Shown here in pieces: positions 7,752 to 17,092 of a DNA stretch of 26,526 nucleotides. Made by a program: the position numbers and the translations under genes. The DNA lies in assembly GCA_049999765.1 (NCBI GenBank), contig JBNGIQ010008711.1, positions 1-26,526 of the forward strand. The letters run 5' to 3'. This stretch comes from Phaeoceros laevis. Taxonomy: Eukaryota; Anthocerotophyta; Anthocerotopsida; Notothyladales. Below the pieces are notes generated by a model. That model ran no database searches. It was not told the origin of the DNA and was given only the letters and a program-made list of their open reading frames with translations. Position 1 is the first letter of the stretch. Each line of letters starts with the position of its first letter.

Positions 7752-9016
7752 TTGTTGTATCTTAGCAGAAAGGCAATATGTAAGATGAGATTTATGATGC
7801 CTGTAATCTTCTGGCTCATAGAAGTCAGGCTATTTATGTGTCCTTGTTGACTGGCAAGGTGCCAGGTGTACATGCTTGTCCTTTCTGCGTTGCTTCTCCC
7901 TTTGTTGTGCCGCCACATGGTCTGGAGAGAATGCATTGTCCTCACCAGCTCCATCCTCAAAGTATACATGTGACGAGGAAGGTGTGTCCGCCAAACTTCT
8001 ACTTGGAATGGCCCTACCATGAGTCTTGAGAGGGGTAGGAACTCTTGGCGACTGTGGAACTTAAGGTACTGGTACTTGTACCGTTGCTTGTGGTGCTACC
8101 GTTGCTTGAGGTGCAGCATGTGGAAGAGGCACAAGCAAATCTCCTACCAACATTTCGTTGGTATCACTATCGGAGTCATCCTCCTCAGAATCATCAAAAT
8201 GACTACTGTTGTCTCCCACTTGCTGAGAGAAATTCAACACCTTCCACAAATGCAACATCCCTTGAATGGATAACTTTCCGAGTTTGCTTATGCACCAATT
8301 TGTAGCCTTTGATCCCATCTGTGAATCCCACAAAAATACATGGCCTAGACTTCGGCTCAAACTTCTTAGGAATGTCTTTGTGGATTTGGGCATATGCTGG
8401 AGAGCCAAAAACTCTCAGGTGAGTTAGATTAGGCCGTCTTCCCGTCCATAGCTCATACATATGGAGTAGTTTTAGGAGTAGCCTTGCATGTGATCCGGTT
8501 CTGAATATAATTGGCATAAGCCACTGCTTCCGCCCAAAAAGATTTGGGTAGGTTGGCATACTGCAGCATGCTAGACGCAGACGTCTCCAAAGTCCAGTTT
8601 CTATTCTCCGCTATGCCATTTTGCTATGGCGTGTAAGGATCGGTAAGCTGTCTCATAATGCCATTGGATTTATAGAACCCCACAAATTCATTGGAAATGT
8701 ACTCTCCGCCATTATCAGAACGAAGAGCCTTCAGCTTGCAGCCTGTTTGCAACTCAGCCCAACGTAGATACTCCACAAAACACCGGAAAGCTTCGGACTT
8801 GTAGAGCAAAAAATATATCATACAAAATCGTGTGAAATCATCAATAAAAGTCCGGCAATACTCCTTCCCTCCTATGCTTTTGGGTAACGGCCCAAATATG
8901 TCCGTGTGCACCAGCTCCAATTTAGATGTTGCCCGACTTGGGATATCAGCCGGGAATGAAACCTTTGTGTGCTTGCCTAAAATGCATGCCTCACAAATTC
9001 CAAAATCCTGCAATTT
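7752..9016 (-). pseudogene. Element B: copia integrase and linker to RT
   Basis: Next to the gap, the frame reads GICEACILGK (C-x2-C of the zinc part), then the DDE core: D in VHTDIFGP, D in RSDNGGEYISNEF, then DPYTP, a TAG stop, and QNGIAENRN with the catalytic E. The stop corresponds to Gln or Ser in elements A and M, so CAG to TAG is likely. After a frameshift near 8460 the conserved C-terminal part follows: ELWTGRRPNLTHLRVFGSPA and PCIFVGFTDGIKGYKL. The stretch 7752-8200 is the poorly conserved linker before RT, with further frame breaks. Confidence 0.9.
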
Positions 9017-9116
9017 NNNNNNNNNNNNNNNNNNNNNNNNNNNNNNNNNNNNNNNNNNNNNNNNNNNNNNNNNNNNNNNNNNNNNNNNNNNNNNNNNNNN
9101 NNNNNNNNNNNNNNNN
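9017..9116. other. Assembly gap (100 N)
   Basis: Exactly 100 N, a conventional size for a gap of unknown length. It interrupts B between WHL.LGHVNFKKLA and LQDFGICEAC. Frames crossing it are meaningless. Confidence 0.98.
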
Positions 9117-10573
9117 CGCGCAAGTTTCTTAAAATTGACGTGCCCTAGCTACAGGTGCCATAAGAAACTTGAATTAGGTTTTTCGAAACTTCGAGATGAA
9201 GTTGCGGCCAGCGCCTTTGCGGGTTGGAGATCCAGGTGGTAGAGATCGTCGTCCCGCAGGTGGCCTGTGGCTAGGAGGGCGCCATTTGATGCTTCAACCA
9301 TGCACTTTCCGCCGCCAAAGCACACGAAGCACCCAGCATTGTCAATCTTGCAGACGGATACCAAGTTTTTCGTCAATCCAGGGACGTAGAGAACGTCCGG
9401 CAGGGCAAACCGCTGCGAGGGCTTGAGGTCTAGCTGCACCGTTCCCTGGCCTTGGATTTTATGCTTGGTGTCGTCGCCCAAGCACACAAATTCCGCGGAG
9501 GAGCTGTCTCGCATTTCTGTGAAGTAGGCAGGGTTTGGTGTCATGTGCTGAGAGGCGCCACTGTCGATGTACCAGGTATGGTCCTTCTGTGTAACATAAC
9601 AGGTGGCGACGTTGCAGGATTGATTTGTGGATCGGTGTGGTGCAGCCCTGTTCTCTCCAGTGACTGCACTTGCCAAGAAGGCTCGGCTGTACCTATTCAT
9701 GGTCACAGCAAGGTGTCCTGACGAAGAGCTTGCCTCTCCTGCTAGCCGCTTTCTGCAAGTCTCCCAGGTATGATTGGCCATGCCACAGTGACCACACGGT
9801 GGTCTGCCCTTAGGGTTTCCAAAATGCTGAGGCCTGGATCCTCCACGGCCTCCTCGGCCATCACGTCCTCCTCTGCCGAAGGAACGGCCACGACCTCGCC
9901 CTCTACCAGGTTTGTACGAATAGAGAGCCTTGTCGGAATTCATGTTAGAGTTTGCCATCTTTTTGCGTGACTCCTCGATCAGCATGGCTGCAATCACCCG
10001 ATTGATGGTGATGTTTCTGACATCCTGCAGACCCTGTACCACGCCTGTCCAAGAGTCAGGAAGTGTAGTCAGAAGAATTACGACCAGCAGGTCTTCGTCC
10101 AGGTCGAACCCAGCAGAGATCATTTTCCCCCTCAGGTTCCGGAAATCCAGCACGTGTTTGTCAACTGGATCTGCTTCATTCATCTTCAAACTGGTAAATT
10201 GTTTGAGGACATATGTTTGTAGCATTAGGTCTCTGGAATCATACACTTCTTTAGTCTGACTCCAGTACTGTGCAGCTGTTGTGGCACCCTGGAATATGCC
10301 AATATGCGTGCTCTTGACGCTGAGCTGCAAAAGTGTCCTTGCTGTTTGATCTGCTTCCTTCCAGACTGCCAGCTCGACAAGTAATGTTGCAGCAGGTTTT
10401 GGAATGACTTTTGGAGGGTTTCCAAACCCTCCTACGTAGCCCTACAATTTTCTGGACTTCAGAATTTCTTCCATCCTTATTCTCCACACATGAAAGTTCA
10501 TCCCATCAAACTTATCTTCCTTGGCAATATTGAGGGCCAAGGTCTGAGGGACTGCAGGTGGATTGGCAGCCAT
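9117..10573 (-). pseudogene. Element B: gag, protease and start of GAG-pre-integrase
   Basis: The ATG at 10571-10573 begins MAANPPAVPQTLALNIAKED, followed by KFDGMNFHVWRIRMEEIL, the copia Gag N-terminal signature. A TAG at 10442-10444 replaces the Trp seen in LWGYV of element A, then the frame is open to 9149. A strongly basic RG/RGG tract (GRGRGRGRSFGRGG) precedes the zinc knuckle CGHCGMANHTWETC (CX2CX4HX4C). The protease site is intact: WYIDSGASQHM. LGDDTKHKIQGQGTV and NLVSVCKI are typical of copia protease. The frame stops within WHL.LGHVNFKKLA at the gap. Gag packages RNA and the protease matures the polyprotein. One or two point mutations separate this from an open frame. Confidence 0.92.
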
Positions 10574-10586
10574 GGGTTTGTCTTGC

Positions 10587-11122
10587 TTAGTGCATTAGTG
10601 TGTTACAGGTTGCTTGGCAGGAAAGGGAGCCGTCCTCATCATCAGTAATGCACAAGGTAATTTCTAGCAGGTTTCGGGATTCTAAGTTAACTGCTGACTG
10701 AAAGTATGTGAGGAAGCGAGATGTGTACAAGTGCACTAAATCAGATTGTGGCTGTTTGTGTGCAGGCTCTCTTTCAAATAGCTCATTGAGGTGGCAGTGT
10801 ACTAGTGCATACAGATCAAGTTTAGAAGTGGGAAGGTTCACTACAAAGGTGACCCAGCGAGGGAGCAACATCTTCGTTATTCTCAAATAAGGTCAGACAC
10901 ATCATACTGGCTCCAATCGTATCCATCCATGGCGTCTATGCCCTGCAGCACGTTGTGCGCCATCAGGTAAAGCATTATGCAAATTCGGACCCACACTTGC
11001 TGCCAGCGAGTTGGCGCAAGTGACTGATTATATGCTTCCTCCCTCGCGTCTAACCAGGCTTGCAAATCTTGCTATCGCCGTGCTCTGTGTGCTAACCGCT
11101 CACGTTTCTTGTGTCCGGGCAT
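10587..11122 (-). pseudogene. Element B: ORF0 upstream of gag (broken)
   Basis: An ATG at 11120-11122 starts MPGHKKRERLAHRARR, a very basic N-terminus, followed by a TAG (11072-11074) and then QAWLDAREEAYNQSLAPTRW in the same frame down to 10883. An overlapping frame (10886-10587, with KLDLYALVHCHLNELFERE) continues to a stop 13 bases before the gag ATG. The layout matches ORF0 in M (MPRRRSKK start, 10-base spacing) and C (MPRRGG start). I recognise no domain. Likely one gene broken by a stop and a frameshift. Function is unknown, and a nuclear or nucleic-acid-binding role is only suggested by the basic start. Confidence 0.5.
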
Positions 11123-11381
11123 GATTGGTGCAGGTCGAATTCCTCATGAGCATTCTCACAAGCGTTGTGCCCGAAGGCATTTGCGCACAAAGGATCCTCC
11201 TGCACTCAGCTTCGTGCCCGTCCAGGCTCCAAGAATCAGAGGGGTAGCAGTAATTTATTTAAAAAGAGCACGTCTCATGGATCATCAGGTGCACCGTGAA
11301 AAATTCCAGGTGTTGGAATAATCCCCAGCGCTCACAAATGCGTGCGTGCTAAGATCGTGCATACGCTACATAACGAATTGA

Positions 11382-11394
11382 GGCTCTGATACCA
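11382..11394 (-). other. Primer-binding site of element B
   Basis: The minus strand reads TGGTATCAGAGCC, directly after the LTR end TTGTCA. The leader from 11381 down to 11123 shows no domain. Confidence 0.95.
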
Positions 11395-11558
11395 TGACAA
11401 GAGAGATGCGAGAGATAGAATGTATATATTACGGCAGCGCTAAGCGCTAGCTTACATGTGAATGTCGCGTGAAGCGACACGATGCGACGCGACGGTTATA
11501 ACTGTCTATTGTTCAGCTAAACTTTGACATGACTAATAAAGGGATAATAATCCCATCA
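11395..11558 (-). repeat. 5' LTR of element B
   Basis: 164 bases, differing at 3 positions by eye from the copy at 5791-5954. GACGGTTA is at 11491-11498. On the minus strand it starts TGATGGG and ends TTGTCA. Confidence 0.96.
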
Positions 11559-11563
11559 GATCC
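11559..11563. repeat. Target-site duplication of element B, right copy
   Basis: GATCC directly follows the LTR and matches 5786-5790. Confidence 0.93.
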
Positions 11564-13785
11564 TTCCACTCCCTACCATCCTAGCCGTGCAGCAACAAAA
11601 CTTCAGAAGGAAGCACCTTCTTGACACGCAAAATGATGCGGCTAGCTGCCGTCTCCAAAGTATTGTGGGTTTGACGTTGCAGGTAGACGAAATCACCTTC
11701 TTCATACTTGCGTGCCTTGGGCAGATAACTCCCTCCTCGTGTGTGTGCATACCGTAAGGTATCTTGGTGTTGTGCAATCTGCAAATTTCCCATAGCCATG
11801 GGCATGATACGTCGAAGGAGAGCAGCCCGATCAGACACCACTTTTGCCCACACATTAGGATCATCCAAGTTGACAACCTGATCCATGGCTGTAGCAATTG
11901 CCGAGGGAGGCACGGGGTGCCTTCCAAAAAGCAAGAGGTATGGAGAAAAATCGCTAAGTGCAGCCTGTTTGCTGAATCTATAGCCCATGGCTATATAAGG
12001 CAACATGAGATCCCAGTCCTTGGGATGCTGCGACAAGCAAATTTTCCGCAAGCCCCTCTTAGTTGTCTGCACCATGCGCTCAGCAAGGCCATCAGCCTGG
12101 GGATGCTCTCTGGATGTGCGACGATGATCCACCAGTGCCCAGTCAAGGAGATCCTGAAAAGCCCCTCGAAATTCAGATCCTTGGTCAGTTAAACACTCGG
12201 CACAAGCTCCAAAGCGACTAAGAACACATTGCAAAAAGGCTTGAGCGGTAGTGGTTGCCTCCTTGTTAGGGAGAGCCATAATCTCAATCCATTTACTGAA
12301 ATGTTCGGTCATAACCATGATGTACTTGTTACCCCTGGCGGTCACCGGCAATTCTCCAGCAAGGTCACAGCTCCATCTGTAAAATAAACCCTGAATGGGC
12401 AGTGGGTACAGCACAGGTTGCTTGGCTGTGAAATGTGCCCGCACACGGTCACATTGCTCACACCGGGCAACCACATCCTTCACCTGAAGATACATACCCG
12501 TCCAGAAAAAATGCGGCAGTAGCAAACTGTAGGTGCGTTTGATGCCAAAGTGTCCCATGTCATCATGCACGCGCTGAATCAGCGCCCTTCGTTCATGTGG
12601 GGGTGGCACCATCCGCTCGCCAACTTCCAGCAACCTGACCAAGTGGTCATTGCGCCAAACAAAACGTTTAGCACGGTGCAACACTCGGTCCCGATCCAAA
12701 TGACTCAGACCTACTGCCAGCTGATGTGTCTTGAGGTAAGCCATGCAGTCAGTGTTATCCCAAATATCCCTCGATGCAACCTGCTTGGGCTGCACCACTG
12801 CCGTGTTAACAATCATGGACAAAAAGGCTGCTACACCCCACTTGCATGACTGGCCCTCATCAAAATCCTGCCTCGCAGCACTTGAGTCGACCGAGGAAAG
12901 TGATGGACTGCGAGAGAGAGCATCGGCGTTTTGATGTGTCACACCGGGTCTATGGATGATGTCCATATCATACTCCTGCAGCAACAAGGCCCATCTGGCC
13001 AGCTTGCCACTCAACTTGTCGTTAGTCATCAGCCAGTGCAAGGGCTGATGATCAGTGTAAATGCTAAACCTTCTACCATGCAAGTATGGCCGAAAGTGAA
13101 TCACAGACCAAACAACAGCAAGACACTCGCCTTCATAAGAAGAATATTTAGATTCGGTGCGGTTGTTGCTGCAAGATGCGTATGCAATAAACTGCTCAGT
13201 CCCTCCCTCATCCAGCTGCGCAAGAACTGCTCCTATGCCAACGCCACTCCAATCCGTATGCAAGATAAAGGGCTTGTTGAAGTCGGGTCGACGCATGACC
13301 GGCATCTCCATCAGCTTGTGCTTGAGTGCCTCAAAGGCCTGCTGACATGTGTCCGTCCAGCTCCATATGCAGTCCTTCTTTAAGAGATCATACAAAGGCC
13401 TAGCTAGGCGGCTAAACTCTTGCATATAAGTGCGGTAGTAGTTAGCAAGACCCAAGAAAGCATGCAAACCTGGTAGGTCGACAGGCACAGCCATCTTGGA
13501 AATGGACTCCACTTTAGCAAGATGTGGCATGATGCCATTGGGGATGATCCGATGACCAAGATATACCACTGTATCAACTGCAAATTCACACTTGCTTGGA
13601 TGGCATTTCAAGCCTGCAGCTTGCAGCCTCTGAAACAGATCTTCCAGATGCACCAAGTGAGTGGCAAAATCAGGGCTATGCACTAAGACATCATCTATGT
13701 AACAGCATAAATGATCAGCCCCAGCCAGCACACGATCCATAACTCTTTGGAAGGTTACAGGTGCATTCCGCAAACCGAATGGCAT
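11564..13785 (-). pseudogene. Element G: RT C-terminal half, RNase H and integrase
   Basis: This open frame of 734 residues starts in RT (MPFGLRNAPVTFQRVMDRVL) with the catalytic CYIDDVLVHS. The thumb/connection has FLGLANYYRTYMQEFS. RNase H follows with D in LHTDWSGVG, E in SYEGECLAV, D in YTDHQPLHWL and D in NADALSRS. The integrase HHCC zinc finger reads HDDMGHFG ... CEQC, and the DDE core shows CDLAGELP, CLTDQGSEF and ADGLAERMVQ. It ends RVKKVLPSEVLLLHG and a TAG at 11581-11583, beyond which the same frame continues through the B insertion site, so that stop is premature. All catalytic residues are present. The order RT-RH-IN makes this Ty3/gypsy. Confidence 0.95.
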
Positions 13786-14225
13786 GACCAGCCACTCCCA
13801 TAGCTGGTTAGAGCCATAGAACGCTGTCTTCTTTCAGTCCTCATCTGCCATCAAAATTTGATTAAAACCCTGACGCAAGTCCAAGATGGAAAAAACCTTT
13901 GAAGCTCCTATGCTGTCAAATATCTCTTTTGGCAATGGAACTGGATACCGATCCTGCGGGGTCAGCTGATTGAGAGGCCGATAATTGCCACACATGCGTT
14001 TTTCAGTCCATAATCCGTGCACATCCTTCTTGGCAGACATCCACTGTGGCAGCAGCATACTCTGAAGTGGAAGGCCTGATCAGCCTGGCCTTGTGAAGCT
14101 CCTCACAACACTTGTCAACCAACTCCCATTCCGCCTTGCTCAATCTATGCCTCTTGCGCCAAACTAGTTCATCACTTGTGAGAGATAACCAAAACCGCAG
14201 CACATTGCATTTCCCTAGCTGATTC
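13786..14225 (-). pseudogene. Element G: N-terminal part of gypsy reverse transcriptase
   Basis: The minus strand reads KRHRLSKAEWELVDKCCEEL, then LIRPSTSEYAAAT, a frameshift near 14040, SAKKDVHGLWTEKRMCGNYR, KVFSILDLRQGFNQILMADE, a TGA at 13834-13836 and KKTAFYGSNQLWEWLVMPFG into the next piece. FSILDLRQGFNQI carries the first catalytic Asp. At 14225 the frame joins 22227-22520 when element C and one TSD are removed (AFAFSMNQLGKCN), which proves the insertion. Confidence 0.92.
14221..14225. repeat. Target-site duplication of element C, left copy
   Basis: GATTC precedes the 5' LTR and matches 22227-22231. Collapsing the copies restores G's frame. Confidence 0.92.
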
Positions 14226-14460
14226 TGTCGAGGAAATAGGTCAACGGCAGCCCTATTAGTTAATTAGTTAAATAGCTGCATACTTGGAGTCTTTCCTGAA
14301 CGGGCATAACCCAACCAACACCGGTCGTGTCGGTTAGGGTGAGTGACGTGTCCGCTTCTCGGGACATGCTTGCTGGTCTTTTGTACACTGCGTGTGTGTC
14401 TTTAATATACTTGTCTTTTCTGCTAATCGATCGGTCTGTCCTAAGCGCCATCCCGCGATC
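14226..14460 (+). repeat. 5' LTR of element C
   Basis: 235 bases, from TGTCGAGG to CCCGCGATC, directly followed by the PBS. The 3' copy ends GCGATA, and an original CGACA end would give the expected TG...CA. U3 contains ACAC/GTGT flanking CGGTC (14318-14330) followed by CGGTTAGG (14331-14338). AATATA near 14405 is the TATA candidate. The start is fixed by the TSD and by frame restoration in G. Confidence 0.9.
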
Positions 14461-14472
14461 TGGTATCAGAGC
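14461..14472 (+). other. Primer-binding site of element C
   Basis: TGGTATCAGAGC follows the 5' LTR with no spacer (initiator-Met type). Confidence 0.92.
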
Positions 14473-14611
14473 TAATTGTGCGCTGCTGAATTGCATTGCT
14501 GTCCAAGAATCTTTCTTGGAGAATGCACCATCACACCTGCATTCTAGCAGATAATGCATGTCAGCAAACTGGCGTCTAGGAATACTAAAAGAATCTCTGG
14601 AGGGACCCAAC

Positions 14612-14641
14612 ATGCCTCGGCGTGGTGGTCAGAATTTTTCG
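14612..14641 (+). pseudogene. Element C: first codons of ORF0, separated from the rest by inversion
   Basis: ATG at 14612 starts MPRRGGQNFS, like the ORF0 start MPRRRSKK of element M. The continuation is on the opposite strand at about 15650-15196, implying an inversion breakpoint just after this point. Confidence 0.5.
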
Positions 14642-14988
14642 TTTGGAACATCTGATCAAAGGTAGACCACATCTCAGCAGCAGTGTCCAGCCTCTGCACA
14701 TGGTGTAGCATATTTCTGTCCAGGCCTATAACTAGAATGCTTCGGGCTCGGCGGTCTGCCTTTTCCCATTCTTCAATGTCTGCAGGTGGAGAACCTGTGG
14801 CTGGTTTTTGCCTTGTTCCTAGGACCATGGTCAGAAGATCTTGTTCTTCTAGAATGGTGTGCAGCCTAATTGTCCAGATTTTGTATTCACTTCCATTAAA
14901 TCTGTCTTTGTCTTTGAAATCGACTTTAAAGTGTGTGACTGTGGTGTGTATAGGTGCGGGAGGAACTTGCTGACCCCCGCCACCACCT
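14642..14988 (-). pseudogene. Element C: gag N-terminal half in inverted orientation
   Basis: The minus strand reads copia Gag in more than one frame: LKVDFKDKDRF just left of the gap, ILEEQDLLTMVLGTRQKPA, GSPPADIEEWEKADRRARS, MLHHVQRLDTAAEMWSTFDQ and MFQTKN. These correspond to the N-terminal half of Gag in M (LKINFKKKDRF ... EAWDALAQAF). The Gag C-terminal half is on the plus strand from 15730, starting a few residues after this fragment ends, so the two are halves of one gene. The N gap at 14989-15088 lies within the inverted segment and not at a breakpoint, which argues against a misoriented contig. Confidence 0.8.
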
Positions 14989-15088
14989 NNNNNNNNNNNN
15001 NNNNNNNNNNNNNNNNNNNNNNNNNNNNNNNNNNNNNNNNNNNNNNNNNNNNNNNNNNNNNNNNNNNNNNNNNNNNNNNNNNNNNNNN
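14989..15088. other. Assembly gap (100 N)
   Basis: Exactly 100 N. It lies inside the inverted gag of element C, after SSSSSAPRTSPRTPRT (minus sense). Confidence 0.98.
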
Positions 15089-15157
15089 TGTTCTTGGTGT
15101 TCTAGGTGATGTTCTAGGTGCTGATGAAGATGAAGATCCTTGTTCTGATGAGGACAT
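15089..15157 (-). pseudogene. Element C: gag start (inverted segment)
   Basis: An ATG at 15155-15157 begins MSSSEQGSSSSSAPRTSPRT, a Ser-rich low-complexity start, and runs into the gap. It lies 38 bases after the ORF0 stop. Confidence 0.6.
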
Positions 15158-15195
15158 AACCTAGGTGGAACTAGATGTCAGATGGTGATACATCT

Positions 15196-15650
15196 TCAGA
15201 ATTCTGGTTCAGGTTTTCTAGTGAGTTGACTTAGAGAATTACATACATCTGCCAGTTGACTAACTCTGCTATCAATGAGATCAATCTTTCGTGATATTGT
15301 GACTAGGAGATTTGTTGTATCTCTCCCTCTATTAGCAAAGATGCTATCAGACCTTTGCTGTAGTTTTGTATGCACCTTTCCCTGCAAATTGAGTGCTTGT
15401 AGAAGAGCAAGCAATTGGGGATCTAGGTGAAAATCACTAGTAGGGTCTGGATTGGTAGAACTACTGGCAATGGATGCCTTCCTTTTTGACAATTGAGTGC
15501 TGCAAGTGGCTGAGCAGATTGAGCACTGAGCAAGCTTCTGATTGTGTCCAGGTTCTTGGTGAGTGTGATTGCCCAAGGAGTCCTGGTTTTCTGAAGAATT
15601 CAAAAGGTTGCTGGTACCACTTGTGTAGACAGCACAATGTCTGAAAAGCT
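15196..15650 (-). pseudogene. Element C: ORF0 upstream of gag (inverted segment)
   Basis: An open frame on the minus strand contains HCAVYTSGTSNLLNSSENQD, a Ser/Thr-rich middle and a helical C-terminal part (TTNLLVTISRKIDLIDSRVS, QLADVCNSLSQL) ending at a stop at 15196-15198. Its position just before gag and the helix with regularly spaced hydrophobics match ORF0 in A, M and F. The true start is probably at 14612 on the other strand, cut off by the inversion. No known domain is recognised. Confidence 0.6.
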
Positions 15651-15714
15651 CTTGTGGAATTAACCATTGAGAAATCTTGGACCCTTACTAGAGGTGTTCT
15701 GGTGAAGACTCTGT

Positions 15715-16860
15715 TGGGTGGCTCACAAGGGCTCTCAAGATGCGATAGAGTGAACCAATCGAGGCTCACCTCAACAAATTCCGTGCACTTCGCGCTCGGT
15801 TGGCTGCTTGTGGCACCAAACTGGACGAAACGCAGGCTGCAACAGCCTTGCTTATGTCCTTGCCTACAAGCTACAGAACATTTGTCTCCTCACAAAATAA
15901 CTCAATGAGAGCTGTTGGAGGAGGAAATCTCACAAAGGTCATTGGTGCCCTGCTAGAGGAAGAAGCCACTCGTCATGGTGCAAGGCATGAGGGAAGACAT
16001 GATGGTTCAGGAGGCTCAAATCGAGCACTGTACACATCAAAGTGTAAAGGACCTCGCATGCCAAGCGGCAGGCCAGGAGGAAAGCGTACCTTTGAATCTA
16101 AGTCTTCAACTCCGAAGAAGAAAGGTACATGTAACTGGTGCAAAATTCCAGGCCATTTCGAAAAGGACTGCCGCAAGAGAGCTGCTGGAGAACCCAAGCG
16201 GGAAGCATCTTCCAGCACAGAAGCTCATGCAGTCTCAACCAAGAGGATTGAATCTATTTTGACCACTTGCCTTGTATCCTCAAATGAGGACAAAAAAAGC
16301 TGGTTTATGGATTCAGGTGCAACGCATCACATCTGTAATCAGCATGAGCCATTTTCAGATTATAAGCCTGCATTAAATGGTCAAAGTGTCCTTGTGGGGG
16401 ACGACAGAGATCTTCCTATATTAGGCACTGGTTCAGTCCCTCTTACCTTGCCATCTGGTCATAAGATCAAGTTGCTTGATGTTCGTCATGTACCTAGAAT
16501 GGTCAAGAATCTCATTTCAGTCACGAAGATCAAGGTTTCCTTACCTAGAGTCCGAGTGATATTTGAATATGGACCTGATGAGTGCCACATCGAACAAGAT
16601 GGTCAGCTGCTAGCCAGGGCTTACCCCTCTAATGATCTGTACAAACTTGAGTGCACACCTTCTAGAGTCCACTCTGCAGCTCACCTCACTCAATCTGAGC
16701 AGGCTGCTACGTTCAAGCTTTGGCACCATCGTCTTGGGCACATCAATGTGCGGCGAATGAAACAAGTGGCTGATGGCAACCTGTAGAGGGATACCCTCAA
16801 CTGGTCGACGGCACGCCCTTCAGATATCTCCCCAACTGCTCCGATTGATATATGTATGCT
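15715..16860 (+). pseudogene. Element C: gag C-terminus, zinc knuckle, protease, GAG-pre-integrase
   Basis: Starting LTRALKMR then a TAG and SEPIEAHLNKFRALRARLAA, the Gag core continues ETQAATALLMSLPTSYRTFV. The zinc knuckle is CNWCKIPGHFEKDC (CX2CX4HX4C). The protease site is canonical: WFMDSGATHHICN, with LVGDDRDLPILGTGSV after it. GAG-pre-integrase starts LWHHRLGHINVRRMKQVADG and meets a TAG at 16784-16786. Shifting one frame allows VEGYPQLVDGTPFRYLPNCS to about 16848, so a small insertion probably broke the frame. Integrase and everything after are absent, replaced by element M. The 15800-16783 frame is open for 328 residues. Confidence 0.92.
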
Positions 16861-16904
16861 GGAAGTGATTTCTCTGAGAGCGGCCGCTTGATTCTTCGCT
16901 ATGG

Positions 16905-17092
16905 TAAGTTCTGTGCGCACTCAGCTCCCACTGCTCTTGACTGCCGGATTATCTCACGCATGCTGTGTCATCTCCTTGCCTGCAGAGCCCTGGTACAAAT
17001 GCTCTACAGTAATGCCCCTGCAGCGGTTCCAAGGGTGGAAACTAGCAGGTTTAGGTTGTCTAGGTTGACATAGTCTAGTGGTGCACAGTTGT
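16905..17092 (-). other. Element M: 3' untranslated region, no 3' LTR found
   Basis: It follows the RNase H stop. A patch around AGTGGGAGCT (near 16912-16937) resembles element D's 3' UTR. No copy of M's LTR (21872-22132) is present on this side, and no PPT is evident, so M is truncated at its 3' end. The exact join with C lies between about 16850 and 16905. Confidence 0.5.

Larger units (their letters stand above)
5791..11558 (-). mobile_element. Element B: full-length minus-strand Ty1/copia with LTRs and TSD
   Basis: Two 164-bp LTRs flank a body read right to left: PBS, leader, ORF0, gag, protease, integrase, RT, then an inverted RNase H, 3' UTR and PPT. The LTRs differ at 3 positions by eye (about 1.8 percent), so B is a fairly young insertion. 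It lies within G's integrase tail. A 100-base gap hides part of the GAG-pre-integrase region. Stops in gag and integrase plus the inverted RNase H make it non-autonomous. Confidence 0.95.

Noticed and set aside
8832-9242. Open frames running across the N gap
   Set aside because: The N run gives false openness, and the flanking sequence is antisense to element B integrase and gag.
9017-15088. CRISPR, phage or bacterial operon content
   Set aside because: No spaced repeats, ribosome-binding sites or prokaryotic genes anywhere. All recognisable coding sequence is LTR-retrotransposon derived.
16878-16885. GCGGCCGC (NotI site) near the C/M junction, possible cloning-vector trace
   Set aside because: A single 8-mer with no vector sequence around it. 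Chance occurrence is adequate.
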